From DATEDA01 sp963789885 (GTDB lineage: Bacteria; Pseudomonadota; Gammaproteobacteria; Burkholderiales; SG8-39): a stretch of 64,000 nucleotides of DNA. Position 1 is the stretch's first letter, and each line of letters begins with the position of its first letter. Below the pieces are notes generated by a model, which saw nothing but the letters and a program-made list of their open reading frames with translations, ran no database searches and was not told where the DNA came from. Made by a program: the position numbers and the translations under genes. The stretch covers positions 7,624-71,623 of the forward strand of contig CAWBNB010000025.1 of assembly GCA_963789885.1 (NCBI GenBank), in the 5' to 3' direction. This document shows positions 42,824 through 51,847 of the stretch, in pieces.

Positions 42824-43414
42824 TCAGTCAGAGCAGAGCAGTCGCACCCTGCGATAGGCGCGGTCGAAGGCCTCGTCGGTCTCCGCGTCGAGCAGCTGGT
42901 CCTTCGCCTGGATGCAAGCGTCGGCTGCGCGGATGTCCGCCGGCGTCGCCTTCGGCGGCGGTGCCGCCTTCGCGCCCTGTGCGCGCGGCGGATTGCAGCG
43001 GGAGTCGTCGACGAGCCGCAGGTTGTTGAACTGGCCCCGCTCGACGGCGACGCAGTCGCCCACGCGCAGCCCCGCCTCGTCGGTGATCATCGTGACGGTG
43101 GAGGTCCCGCCGATCAGGATCGTGTACTCGAACGTCTGGCGCTGGGTCAGGACGCGCCCGAGCTGCTGGCCCGCCAGCACGCCGCCTCCCGCTCGCAGGG
43201 CGGCGGTGCCGCCCGACCGGTTCCTGGCCGAGGCGGCGCCGAGCGCCCCGCCGACAATGGCGCCACCGGTTTGCGCCGCACGGTTCTGCTCGGTGACGAG
43301 GTTCACGGCCGTGATGCGGCCGTAGTTGACCGTGGTCTGCGCCGATGCGGCGCCCGCGGCCAGCATCGTGACAACCGCTGCGAGAAGTCGTGCCCGTCGC
43401 GCTCCTATCAGCAT
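42824..43414 (-). CDS. Glycine-zipper outer-membrane protein
   Basis: 196 residues from ATG 43414 (AAAGGAGAACGTGAA upstream is a good ribosome site). Signal peptide ends AGAASAQ. A glycine zipper GGAIVGGALGAASA and a second GGGVLAGQQLG resemble SlyB/17-kDa antigen-type membrane-inserting helices. A soluble beta-rich part (FEYTILIGGTSTVTMITDEA) and a helical C-terminus with Cys pairs (CIQAKDQLLDAETDEAFDRA) follow. Function unknown. Confidence 0.72.
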   Translation of the reverse strand: MLIGARRARLLAAVVTMLAAGAASAQTTVNYGRITAVNLVTEQNRAAQTGGAIVGGALGAASARNRSGGTAALRAGGGVLAGQQLGRVLTQRQTFEYTILIGGTSTVTMITDEAGLRVGDCVAVERGQFNNLRLVDDSRCNPPRAQGAKAAPPPKATPADIRAADACIQAKDQLLDAETDEAFDRAYRRVRLLCSD

Positions 43415-43463
43415 TTCACGTTCTCCTTTCAGAGCCACTGTCTGCGGCCGGTCGGCCGCACGC

Positions 43464-44915
43464 CTAGAACGAACCGAACGCCGAACCGAGCGCGATCACC
43501 GCCGCCAGCGCGAGGATCGGGCCGACGATGCCGGCGATCAGGATGTCGAAGTAGCTCTTGCGATGGGTCGACCCGCAGACCGCGAGCAGGGTCACCACGG
43601 CGCCGTTGTGCGGCAGGGTGTCGAGCGTGCCGGCGCCGATCACCGCGACCCGGTGCATCAACCCGGGATCGATGCCGAGCTCGGCGGCGAGCTGCATGTA
43701 GGTGCCGCCGAGCGCATCGAGCGCGATCGTCATGCCGCCCGACGCGGAACCGGTCAGCGCGGCGAGGACGTTGATCGCCACCGCCAGCGAGACGAGCGGA
43801 CCGCCACCGATCGAGAGCACCCAGTCGCGCACCAGCGCGAACGCCGGCATCGCCGCGACGACCGCGCCGAAGCCGACGAGGCTCGCGACGCTCAACACCG
43901 GCAGCACCGAGGCGTTCGCGCCCGCGTCGACGGTCTCGCGCAGGCTCGGCAGTCTCCCGCGGTTGAGCGCGACGAGGACGAGGATCGCCGCGGTAAGCGC
44001 CACGATCACCGACCACACGCCGCTCACCGAGGTGAGCGGGATCCCGCCCCAGCGCTCCTCGGCGAGGAAGCTCGTGTCGAGGCGCGGCAGCACCGCGAGC
44101 GACATCGTGAGGTTGACGAGCACGACCGCGACGAGCGGCAGGATCGCCACCACGATGCCGGGGGCGGCCGCACCGTGCTTGCCATGGTGGACTTCGGGCG
44201 GGTCGAACGCCGCCGCGGTCGTGGCGCGCTCGCGCACGAGCGGATCGTCGGCCGCAGCGTCCGCGGCGACGAGCGTGTCCCCGTAGCCCTCGCCCGCGCG
44301 TCGCGCAGCGGCCTCCGCCCGCGCGAGCCACCACATCCCGAAGGCGAGCATGATCGCCGCCGCGATGATGCCCAGCCCGGGCGCGGCGAACGGCGTCGTG
44401 CCGAAGAACGGCATCGGGATCGCGTTCTGGATCGACGGCGTGCCGGGCAGGGCGGACATCGTGAACGTCGAGGTGCCGAGCATGATCGCCGCCGGCATGA
44501 GACGGCCGGGAATGTTCGCCGCGCGGAACAGCGCCTGCGCCATCGGCCCGAGCACGAAGAACGCGACGAACAGGCTCACACCGCCGTAGGTGACGAGCGC
44601 GCCCGCGAGCACGACCGCGAGGATCGCGCGCCGGGCGCCGAGCTTCTCGGTCATGAACTGCGCGATCGCCGTGACCGAGCCGGAGTCCTCCATGAGCTTT
44701 CCGAACAGCGCGCCGAGGAGGAACAGCGGAAAGAACTGAGCGAGAAACCCGGCCGCCGAGCCCATGAACGTCTGCGTCCAGTGCGCGAGCAGCGGCTCGC
44801 CGGCCGCCAGTGCGGCGATCAGACCGGCCACCGGCGCAAGCACGAGCACGCTCCAGCCGCGAAACGAGAGCCAGACGAGGACCCCGAGGCCGAGCAGGAT
44901 GCCGGCGAGTCCCAC
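43464..44915 (-). CDS. GntP-family permease
   Basis: 483 residues, twelve or so TM helices. Family motifs: FLLGALFGKLMEDSGSVTAI, ALVTYGGVSLFVAFFVLGPM, and GSASGGMTIALDALGG. GntP/CitM-like secondary transporters take up gluconate or related organic acids with protons; the actual substrate is unknown. A long hydrophilic loop (about 205-245) contains HHGKHG. Start GTG 44915 is 4 bp after the patatin stop, so the two genes should be co-transcribed. Confidence 0.88.
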   Translation of the reverse strand: MGLAGILLGLGVLVWLSFRGWSVLVLAPVAGLIAALAAGEPLLAHWTQTFMGSAAGFLAQFFPLFLLGALFGKLMEDSGSVTAIAQFMTEKLGARRAILAVVLAGALVTYGGVSLFVAFFVLGPMAQALFRAANIPGRLMPAAIMLGTSTFTMSALPGTPSIQNAIPMPFFGTTPFAAPGLGIIAAAIMLAFGMWWLARAEAAARRAGEGYGDTLVAADAAADDPLVRERATTAAAFDPPEVHHGKHGAAAPGIVVAILPLVAVVLVNLTMSLAVLPRLDTSFLAEERWGGIPLTSVSGVWSVIVALTAAILVLVALNRGRLPSLRETVDAGANASVLPVLSVASLVGFGAVVAAMPAFALVRDWVLSIGGGPLVSLAVAINVLAALTGSASGGMTIALDALGGTYMQLAAELGIDPGLMHRVAVIGAGTLDTLPHNGAVVTLLAVCGSTHRKSYFDILIAGIVGPILALAAVIALGSAFGSF

Positions 44916-44919
44916 CGGG

Positions 44920-45940
44920 CTAGATCCCTTCGAGGAACTGGTCGAGGTCGAGGCTCGAGCGCACGCCGAGGTCGGCCCCGTGCGCGTCGAGGAACGCCTG
45001 CGCCGCGCGGCGGCCCTCGTCGCGCAGCATCAGGAAGAACTCCCACTCGGCGAGGAGCTTCGAGGAATAGCCGAGGTCAATCATCATGTCGCTCGCGATG
45101 CGGTGGATGCGCATCTTCGCCCACACCGCGCCCTCGCCCGTCCCGGGATCGGCGGCCTTGCGCAGCAGCGCCGCCGCACGCAGCTCTTTGATCAGCACCG
45201 CGTTGAACGCGACCTCGTTCAGGCGGTTGTGGATCTCGCGCGCCGTTTTGCGGCGTGCCCGGACGCTCGATCGGGTTGATCTGCACCAGGATCGTGTCCG
45301 ACGACGAGCACTCCCGGATCAGCGGCGCCATGGTCGGGTTGCCCGAGTAGCCGCCGTCCCAGTACGCTTCGCCGTCGATCTCCACCGCCTGGAACATCGT
45401 GGGCAGGCACGCCGAGGCGAGCAGCACGTCGGGTGTGAGATCGGCATTGCGGAACACGCGGCCACGGCCGGTGCGGACGTTGGTCGCGGTGACGAAGAGC
45501 TTGATCGGCGCCGCGGCGAGCCGGTCGAAACGGACGCTGTCCGCCAGGATCTGGGTGAGCGGGTTCGAGCCGAAGGGGTTGGTGTCGTACGGCGAGAGCA
45601 CCCGCGCAGCGATATCGAGGACCGCGAACACCGGCGAATAGTCGAGCGTCCAGCGGCCGGTCAGGATCTCGATCGGGCCGCGGCGCAGCGGGCTGAGCAG
45701 CGCCGCGTCCGACACGCGCTTCCAGAACTGCTCGAGCGCGACCCGCGCCTGCGGCGGCCCGCCCTCGGTCAGCCCGTCGGCCATCACCACCGCGTTCATC
45801 GCGCCGGCCGAGGTGCCGGAGATGCCGTCGAACATCAGCCAGCTTTCCTCGAGCAGACGGTCGAGCACGCCCCAGGTGAACGCCCCGTGCGCGCCGCCGC
45901 CCTGCAGCCCGAGGTCGACCGAAACCGGATCGCGATCCAT
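44920..45940 (-). CDS. Patatin-like phospholipase (DUF3734 subgroup), one frameshift near 45248
   Basis: About 339 residues when repaired. LGLQGGGAHGAFTWGVLDRL is the oxyanion loop, GISGTSAGAMNAVVMADGL the GxSxG elbow and YWDGGYSGNPTMAPLI the catalytic Asp. The C-terminal DUF3734 region reads IHNRLNEVAFNAVLIKELRA, then RIASDMMIDLGYSSKLLAEW. The break is in an A-run (T-run on +) near 45246-45249: one base too many converts TARE into NGARD. Cytosolic (no signal peptide). Upstream of, and close to, gntP. Confidence 0.82.
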
Positions 45941-45971
45941 TACGGCCTCCCGCGCGGCGAGATGAAAGGGG

Positions 45972-46349
45972 TCAAGCGAGCGCCTTTGCCTTCAGCCGCG
46001 CGAACTCGTCGGCGTTGATGGTTCCGGCGTCGAGCAGCGCTTTGGCGGTAGCGATCTGATCGGCCGGCGACTTGCCGGCGACGTCCCGGATGTACGCGTC
46101 GGTATCGGACTTGGCTCGCTGCATGGCCGCCCGCTGCCGTTCCGCCATGCCGCGGCCGCGAGCCACGATATATACGAGCGCGGTCATGACCGGCAGGAAG
46201 ATGAGTCCGATGATCCACAGCGCCTTGAAGCCGCCCCCGAGCTCGTGATCGCGGAAGAGGTCGATGACGATCTGGAACAGCACGAGAAGGTAAGCGACGA
46301 AAACGAAGGTCGACAGGATCAGCCAGACGATGTCCCAGAAATTGCTCAC
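45972..46349 (-). CDS. SHOCT-domain membrane protein
   Basis: 125 residues from GTG 46349 (SNFWDIVWLILSTFVFVAYL). Two TM helices, the second LWIIGLIFLPVMTALVYIVA, a coiled Arg/Gln-rich linker, and a C-terminal SHOCT motif AKALLDAGTINADEFARLKA. SHOCT modules mediate oligomerisation; similar proteins resemble phospholipase D-nuclease N-terminal (PLDNc-like) membrane proteins. Function unknown. Confidence 0.78.
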   Translation of the reverse strand: MSNFWDIVWLILSTFVFVAYLLVLFQIVIDLFRDHELGGGFKALWIIGLIFLPVMTALVYIVARGRGMAERQRAAMQRAKSDTDAYIRDVAGKSPADQIATAKALLDAGTINADEFARLKAKALA

Positions 46350-46585
46350 GGTGTCCCCTTTGATCTGAGTGTTGTACGAGTGCGGCCTGCGAAACGCCGG
46401 CTCCGGCAAGGCTTGTTACGCGGCGATGACGGCAACCACTCCGCGGCGAAGAGTGTCGATGCGAGTGCTCGACGCAGTGGGGGCGATTGTAATCCACCAT
46501 TGACCGGGTGCGGTGACGTCTCGTGCCGGCTGCGCCGTCGTTTCACCGGCGAAACGATCGGCCTCCGGCGTGCACACCCGCAGTG
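46350..46585. other. Non-coding gap between SHOCT protein and AsmA gene end
   Basis: A 236-bp gap on the upstream side of the SHOCT gene. The only structure I see is a short stem-loop CGTTTC/GAAACG (46539-46556) after the AsmA stop, too weak to call a terminator with confidence. The SHOCT promoter should be here but no good -35/-10 pair was found. Confidence 0.4.
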
Positions 46586-49500
46586 CTAGCGCCCCAGGTT
46601 CGCGCAGACGTCGCGGCCGTCCGCCGGGATGCGCTCGCCGACGAGCCGCTGGATCGGCACCACGACCGGCGAGGCCACCCATCGCGCCGCCGTGCCGAAC
46701 GCGTCGGCCGGGCGCACACCGAAGCGGTAGTCCTCGAAGGTGCCGCTCGACCTCGATCGGCGTCGCGAGGCTGAAGAACTGCGGCACCTTGGCCCGCGGC
46801 ACGAAGCGGAGGTTGACCTCGCTCGTCGCGAAGTCGGCCGTGCCGCTGCCGTCGGTGCGCGTGTTGACGGTGTCGATCACCAGCCGCCGCGACCGCAGCG
46901 TGCCGTGCTCGAGGTCGAAGTGGCCCACCATGCAGTTCATCGGGGAGGCGCTCACGTCGATGAGCGGCAGCAGCCGGAACAGCAGGTTGGCCGACCACAG
47001 GTCGAAGACCCGGGCCTGGAGGCGTTTCGGCCATACCGCGAAGTCGAAGCGTCCGGAACCGGTCGCCAGCGCGGCGGCGAGCCGCGGCGCAGTAGCGGCG
47101 AGGCGGAGATCCAGGCTGAACGCGCCGTCGATATCCGTGCTGCGACGGATGCGGCGCGCGAGCTTGCCGTAATCGAAGCGATCGACCTTGACCCGCGCGT
47201 CGACGAGCACGTCGCGCTCGCGCGGCTCGTAGACGAGCGTACCGCGCGCGCTGCCCGCCGGGCTGTCGACTTCGATCGGCCCGATCGTCGCGCGTCCGTT
47301 CGCCACGGTGGTGACGAACCGGCCGCGGCCGAGGTCGTCCGCGCCCGATACCACCTGCTTCACCACCACGTCGACCTTGCCCGTCGCCCCTGCGCAGCAG
47401 ATCGCGGCTGAAGATGGCGTGGGCCCGCCGGGCCGAGTCGGCGACCGCCCTGCGCGTCGTCTCCACGGTCATCGGAGTGCCGCTATTGTCCCGCTGCTCG
47501 AACGGCGACCAGTCCCCGAGCGGAAAGTCGTCGAGCTGGATGCGCTCGGCCGCGAACGAGGCGTCGAACCTCGGCGGCGAGCGGGCGGTGTCCAGCGATC
47601 CGCTTCCCGTGAGGACGCTCTCGCCGAGTGCCAGTCGCATCGCGTTGATCTCGTAGCCGCGCTTTGCGACCCGCAATCGCGCGGTCAGCGCGTACGGCCC
47701 CCACGGTGGGAGCGATGTCTCGAGGAGGCTGTCGAGCCCGTCCAGTCGCTCGCCGTTCAACGTGAGCGAGAGCGTGACGTCGGGGTCGCGCTGCGGTACG
47801 GCGGTGCCGCCGACCGCGAGCCTGGCCACGGGTGATTCCGCCGTGATCGAGAACGGCAGGCGCGCGCCCGGTTCGACGAACTCGCGCAGGCGCCCCGCCT
47901 GCGCCCTGAGCACGACCGGGACGTCGCCGGCCGTGCCGCTGATCGACGCAGTGACCGGCGCGCCGGCGTCCGCGCGCACCTCGCCGGCATCGATCGCAAT
48001 GCGCAGCGCCGCACCGGTGTTGGCATCGCGGAAATCGAGCGACCCCGACTCGAAGGTGGCGACGAACGAGGACTGCTCCAGGGCGTCGCCGAGCCGGCGC
48101 TCGCGGACGTCGGCATAGAGCCGCAAGGTGCCGATGCGGGAATCGACATCCCGCGCAACCCGCAGCCGCCGCAGTACCGCGCCGAGATCGATCCCTTCGC
48201 CTGCCGCCCAGAGGGACGCGGCGGGCACGTCGCCGCGCGCATCGAGCGCGAGCGCGCCGGCGAGCGCGTTTCCCTCCACGCGCAGCGACAGCGGCGAGGG
48301 CGTGAGCTCGCCGCCGCGCATCCGCCCCTTGAAGACCACGTCGGCGATCTCGAGCGCGAGGCCGTCGACGCGCTTGACCCGCAACTGCACGTCGGAGTCC
48401 GCGAAGTCCAGCGATTCGGGCAGGATCGGGATCTCGAGGACCGTGGCGCGGTGCGGCGTCGCGTTCGTCGTCGCGATGTCCTCTCAGCTCGGCGGGCGCG
48501 AGCACTTCGGCGAGCAGGTTGGCGTTGACGAGCGCCCGGTCCCCGATGGTCTGCCACGTCACGTCGCCGGCGATCGACGAGCGGCCGGCGCGAAGCGAGG
48601 CGCCGGTGAGCGACGCGTGGCGCGGCCGCACCTGCACGGTTCCCTTGAACGCAACGCGCGCGTCGCTCTGCGACGAGAACCCCAGCCACGGCGCGAGCTC
48701 GCTCGCGCGGGGCGCGGCGAGGTCGACAACGATCTCGGGGCCCGTGGTATCCGTCGGCTCGGCAAGCGTGCCCGACAGGCGGGCGCGCACGCTTCCGCTC
48801 GTGCCGTCGAAGCCGAACGGCGTGCGCCGTTCGCGCAGGATCCGCTCGACCGTGCCGGCGCGGAACGTCCCGGCGAACGGCTTGCCGCGCAGGCTGCCGC
48901 GCAGCTTTGCCGCGATCGTCCGGCCGCGCGGTTGAATCACCTCAGCCGCGTCGAGCCGCATCGCCACCGGCCGTGCGCCCGCGAAGTTGCCGTACGTGAG
49001 GACGGCACCGTCGACGGTGATTCGCCCGTCGAGGTCGCGCGCGAGCTCGCCCAAGCGGTCGCCGCGTGCATCGAGCGTGACCTCGATCCGCCGCACGCTG
49101 CCGGCGACGTAGGGCGCGTCGAACACCAGCTCGGCGAGCCCGCCGAGGGGCGCCTCGCGCGCGCCGAGGTGCGCGCGCAGGCGTGGCGGCGCGCTCGTGC
49201 CGTCGGCGGAGAGCTCGCCCTCGAAACGCGCACCGGCAATCGTTGCCGCGAGCGGTGCGGCGAGCTTGCCCGCGTCGATGCGAAGGCGCGTGCCGAGTTC
49301 GCGCACGTCGCCCGGCACACCCACCCAGCGCGCGATGCTCAGCTGAAGGTCGGCGTCGAACAAGGCCAGCCGCTGCAGATCGAGGCCCGTCCGTTCGAGC
49401 GCCTCGAAGGCCGCGGCAATCGTCTCGGCTTCCTCGGCCGCGGCACCCGGCGAGCGGTCAAGGAACGGGCCCGAATCGAGCTCGGGGATTCCAAGGCGGC

Positions 49501-50446
49501 CACTGAGCTTCGGGCGCGCGCCGCTCGTATCGAGGGCGAGCTCGCCCGAGACCGCGGTGCCCCCGACTACGCCGTTGAACGACTTCAGCGCGACGCCGCC
49601 CGGTGCGATGTCGAGCTCGCCGGCGATCGCGGCGCCGAGCGGCGGCGACTCGACGGCCAGGAGCCGTCCGGCCTCGCGCAGGTTTCCGGTGCCGGCACCG
49701 AAAGCGATCCGCACGGCGGCCCGATCCAGCGGCCCGCTCAGCGTCCCGCTGCCATTGACCACCGCCCCCGGCAGGAAGACCTGGAACTGGAACGGCCAGG
49801 GCTCCGCTGCACCGAGCCCCGACAGCGCTGCGCCGCTCGCCCGTGCCGTGAGCGTGCCCGGTCCGTCCGGGCGTCCGCGCATTTCGACCCGGACGGGCTC
49901 ACCGGGGGGCGCTTCGGCGCTGAGCTCGGCGAGCTCGAGGCGGCGGGTCGCCCCCCCGCTCGCCTGCTCGATCAGCAGGTTCTCGAGAACGATGCGGTGA
50001 ACGTCGAGCCGCCGACGCGCGGAGGGTCCGTCCTGCGCGCCACGGACGAAGGTCCAGTTCGCGCTTCCATCGCCCGCCCGGGCGAGCCACACGACGACGT
50101 CGCGGCCCCGGATCTCGCTCACCCGGATCTCGTCCTGCAGCAGCGGCAGAAGCTCCATCGCCACGTGGAGCTCGCCGATGCGCGCGAAGTCGGGCGACTC
50201 GAAGCCCGGCGGGTTTGCGATCCGGACGCCGTCGACCCGCAGGGCGGGACGGAGCGAGAGGGTCAGCCGCGCGGGCCCGTCGAGGCGCACCTCCCGGCCG
50301 AGGGCGCGCGACAGCGCGGCCGCGACCGGTTCGCGCCAGCGCTGCGCGTCGATACCGATCCCGATCGACGCGATCGCTCCTAGGGCGAGGACGCCGAGTA
50401 CGGCGAGCGCGGCGAGGATCTTTACGGCGGGGACGCGGCGGGACAA
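46586..50446 (-). CDS. AsmA-family protein (very large), three frameshifts
   Basis: About 1286 residues when the frames are joined. N-terminal anchor VKILAALAVLGVLALGAIAS, then the AsmA opening RWREPVAAALSRALGREVRL with LSLRPALRVDGVRIANPPG. The body is a long series of beta-groove repeats (for example LDSGPFLDRSPG and KLRGSLRGKPFAGTFRAGTV). The C-terminal AsmA_2-like block has FDFAVWPKRLQARVFDLWSA, LLPLIDVSASPMNCMVGHFD and TSEVNLRFVPRAKVPQF, and the gene ends PADGRDVCANLGR. Breaks are near 48480, 47390 and 46735. AsmA proteins bridge the periplasm and are linked to phospholipid transport to the outer membrane. It is divergent from pcm across a 295-bp region with no recognised gene. Confidence 0.85.
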
Positions 50447-50741
50447 ATCACGCGGTCAGGGACGACAGCGGCGCATTCTATAGTGCGTCCCCGCCATCAC
50501 CTCCTCCCGGGCAGGGGATCAGCCGACGGGACGCTTGGGGGTGAACTAGCCACAGTCGGCCCTCCGCGAGGCTCGACCGGCGGCCCCCGGGATGCGACCA
50601 TTCGCTGGCAGCCGCCGGAGAGGGGCTGTTATGTTGCGCTGCAATGCAAGCACTCCTTGGCGATCGCCCGGTCCGAGGGCTTTGCGCAGCCCGAAAATCA
50701 ATGATCTAATATGTACTTAGGGGGAGTTTCTCCAGCGGACT

Positions 50742-51395
50742 ATGAACATAGAGCAAGCGCGCTTCAATATGGTGGAGCAGCAGATCCGGACCTGGGAGGT
50801 TCTGGATCAGGCCGTGCTTGACCTGTTGTACGTGGTGCGGCGGGAGGAGTTCGTCCCCGACGCGTATCGATCGCTCGCTTTTTCCGATCTCGAGATCCCG
50901 ATCGGCAGCGGCCAGAAGATGATGCAGCCGAAGGTGGAGGCGCGCGTCCTGCAGGAGGTCGCGCCGAAATCGACCGACCGGGTGCTGGAAGTCGGCACCG
51001 GGTCGGGCTACATGGCGGCGCTCCTCGCGCATCGCGCGCGGCACGTGCACTCGGTGGAGATCGTGCCCGAGCTCAAGCGCCTCGGCGAAGCGAACCTCCG
51101 GCGCGCCGCCGTCGCGAACGTCACCGTCGAGGGCGGTGACGCGGCGCGCGGGTGGCCGAAGCAGGCGCCCTACGACGTCATCGTCCTCACCGGATCGACG
51201 CCCGAGCTCCCCGATGCGTTCCTCGCGCAGCTCGCGCCCGGCGGCCGGCTCTTCGCGGTGGTCGGCGAGGCGCCGGTCATGGAAGCGCGGCTCATCACCT
51301 GCGTCGGTCCCGGCTCGTTCAACACCGTGGACCTGTTCGAGACGATCCTCGCGCCGCTCGCCAACGCGCTCGAGCGCGACAAGTTCGAGTTCTAG
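50742..51395 (+). CDS. pcm: Protein-L-isoaspartate O-methyltransferase family protein
   Basis: 217 residues. SAM-dependent enzyme that starts repair of isoaspartyl residues. The SAM motif I VLEVGTGSGYMAALLA (about 81-96) and IGSGQKMMQPKVEARVLQEV before it are conserved; NMVEQQIRTWEVLD at the N-terminus is typical of the group that precedes tolC in betaproteobacteria. Here some members have diverged active sites, so repair activity is likely but not certain. GGGGGAG precedes the ATG. Eight bp precede the rhodanese start. Confidence 0.88.
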   Translation: MNIEQARFNMVEQQIRTWEVLDQAVLDLLYVVRREEFVPDAYRSLAFSDLEIPIGSGQKMMQPKVEARVLQEVAPKSTDRVLEVGTGSGYMAALLAHRARHVHSVEIVPELKRLGEANLRRAAVANVTVEGGDAARGWPKQAPYDVIVLTGSTPELPDAFLAQLAPGGRLFAVVGEAPVMEARLITCVGPGSFNTVDLFETILAPLANALERDKFEF

Positions 51396-51403
51396 GGAGA
51401 GAC

Positions 51404-51757
51404 GTGGTCGCCGCCGCGCCGCATCGCACCGAAATGGATCAGATCACGCCCCGACAGCTGAAGGCGTGGCTCGACGACGGAGCCCGAGCGCGCCCGGTCC
51501 TGCTCGACGTCCGCGAGCCCTGGGAGCACGCGATCTGCGGTCTGACGGGCGCCCTCCAGCTCCCGATGAATGCGGTGCCGGCGCGGGCGCAGGAGCTCGA
51601 CCCGGCGGCGGACACCGTGGTCATCTGCCATCACGGGGCGCGCAGCTTCCAGGTGGGGATGTTCCTCGAGCGGCGCGGCTTCGCCCGCGTGTACAACCTC
51701 CTCGGCGGCGTGAATGCCTGGGCGCGCGAGGTCGATCCGTCGATGGCGGTGTACTGA
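51404..51757 (+). CDS. Rhodanese-domain sulfurtransferase
   Basis: Single rhodanese domain, 117 residues. LLDVREPWEHAICGLTGALQ is the front motif; the active-site loop is CHHGARS with the catalytic Cys, and LLGGVNAWAREVDPS closes the domain. Start GTG 51404 lies 6 bp after AGGGAGAG; ATG 51434 would give a shorter but still complete domain. Co-directional with pcm and tolC, the usual neighbourhood. Confidence 0.9.
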   Translation: MVAAAPHRTEMDQITPRQLKAWLDDGARARPVLLDVREPWEHAICGLTGALQLPMNAVPARAQELDPAADTVVICHHGARSFQVGMFLERRGFARVYNLLGGVNAWAREVDPSMAVY

Positions 51758-51847
51758 AATGGCCCGTTCTCCGGCTTCAGGGAGCACGGGGGCGTCGCCC
51801 CCCTTCGGAGCGGGACCACTGTTGAACCGAACAAGGGGCGAACCCCG

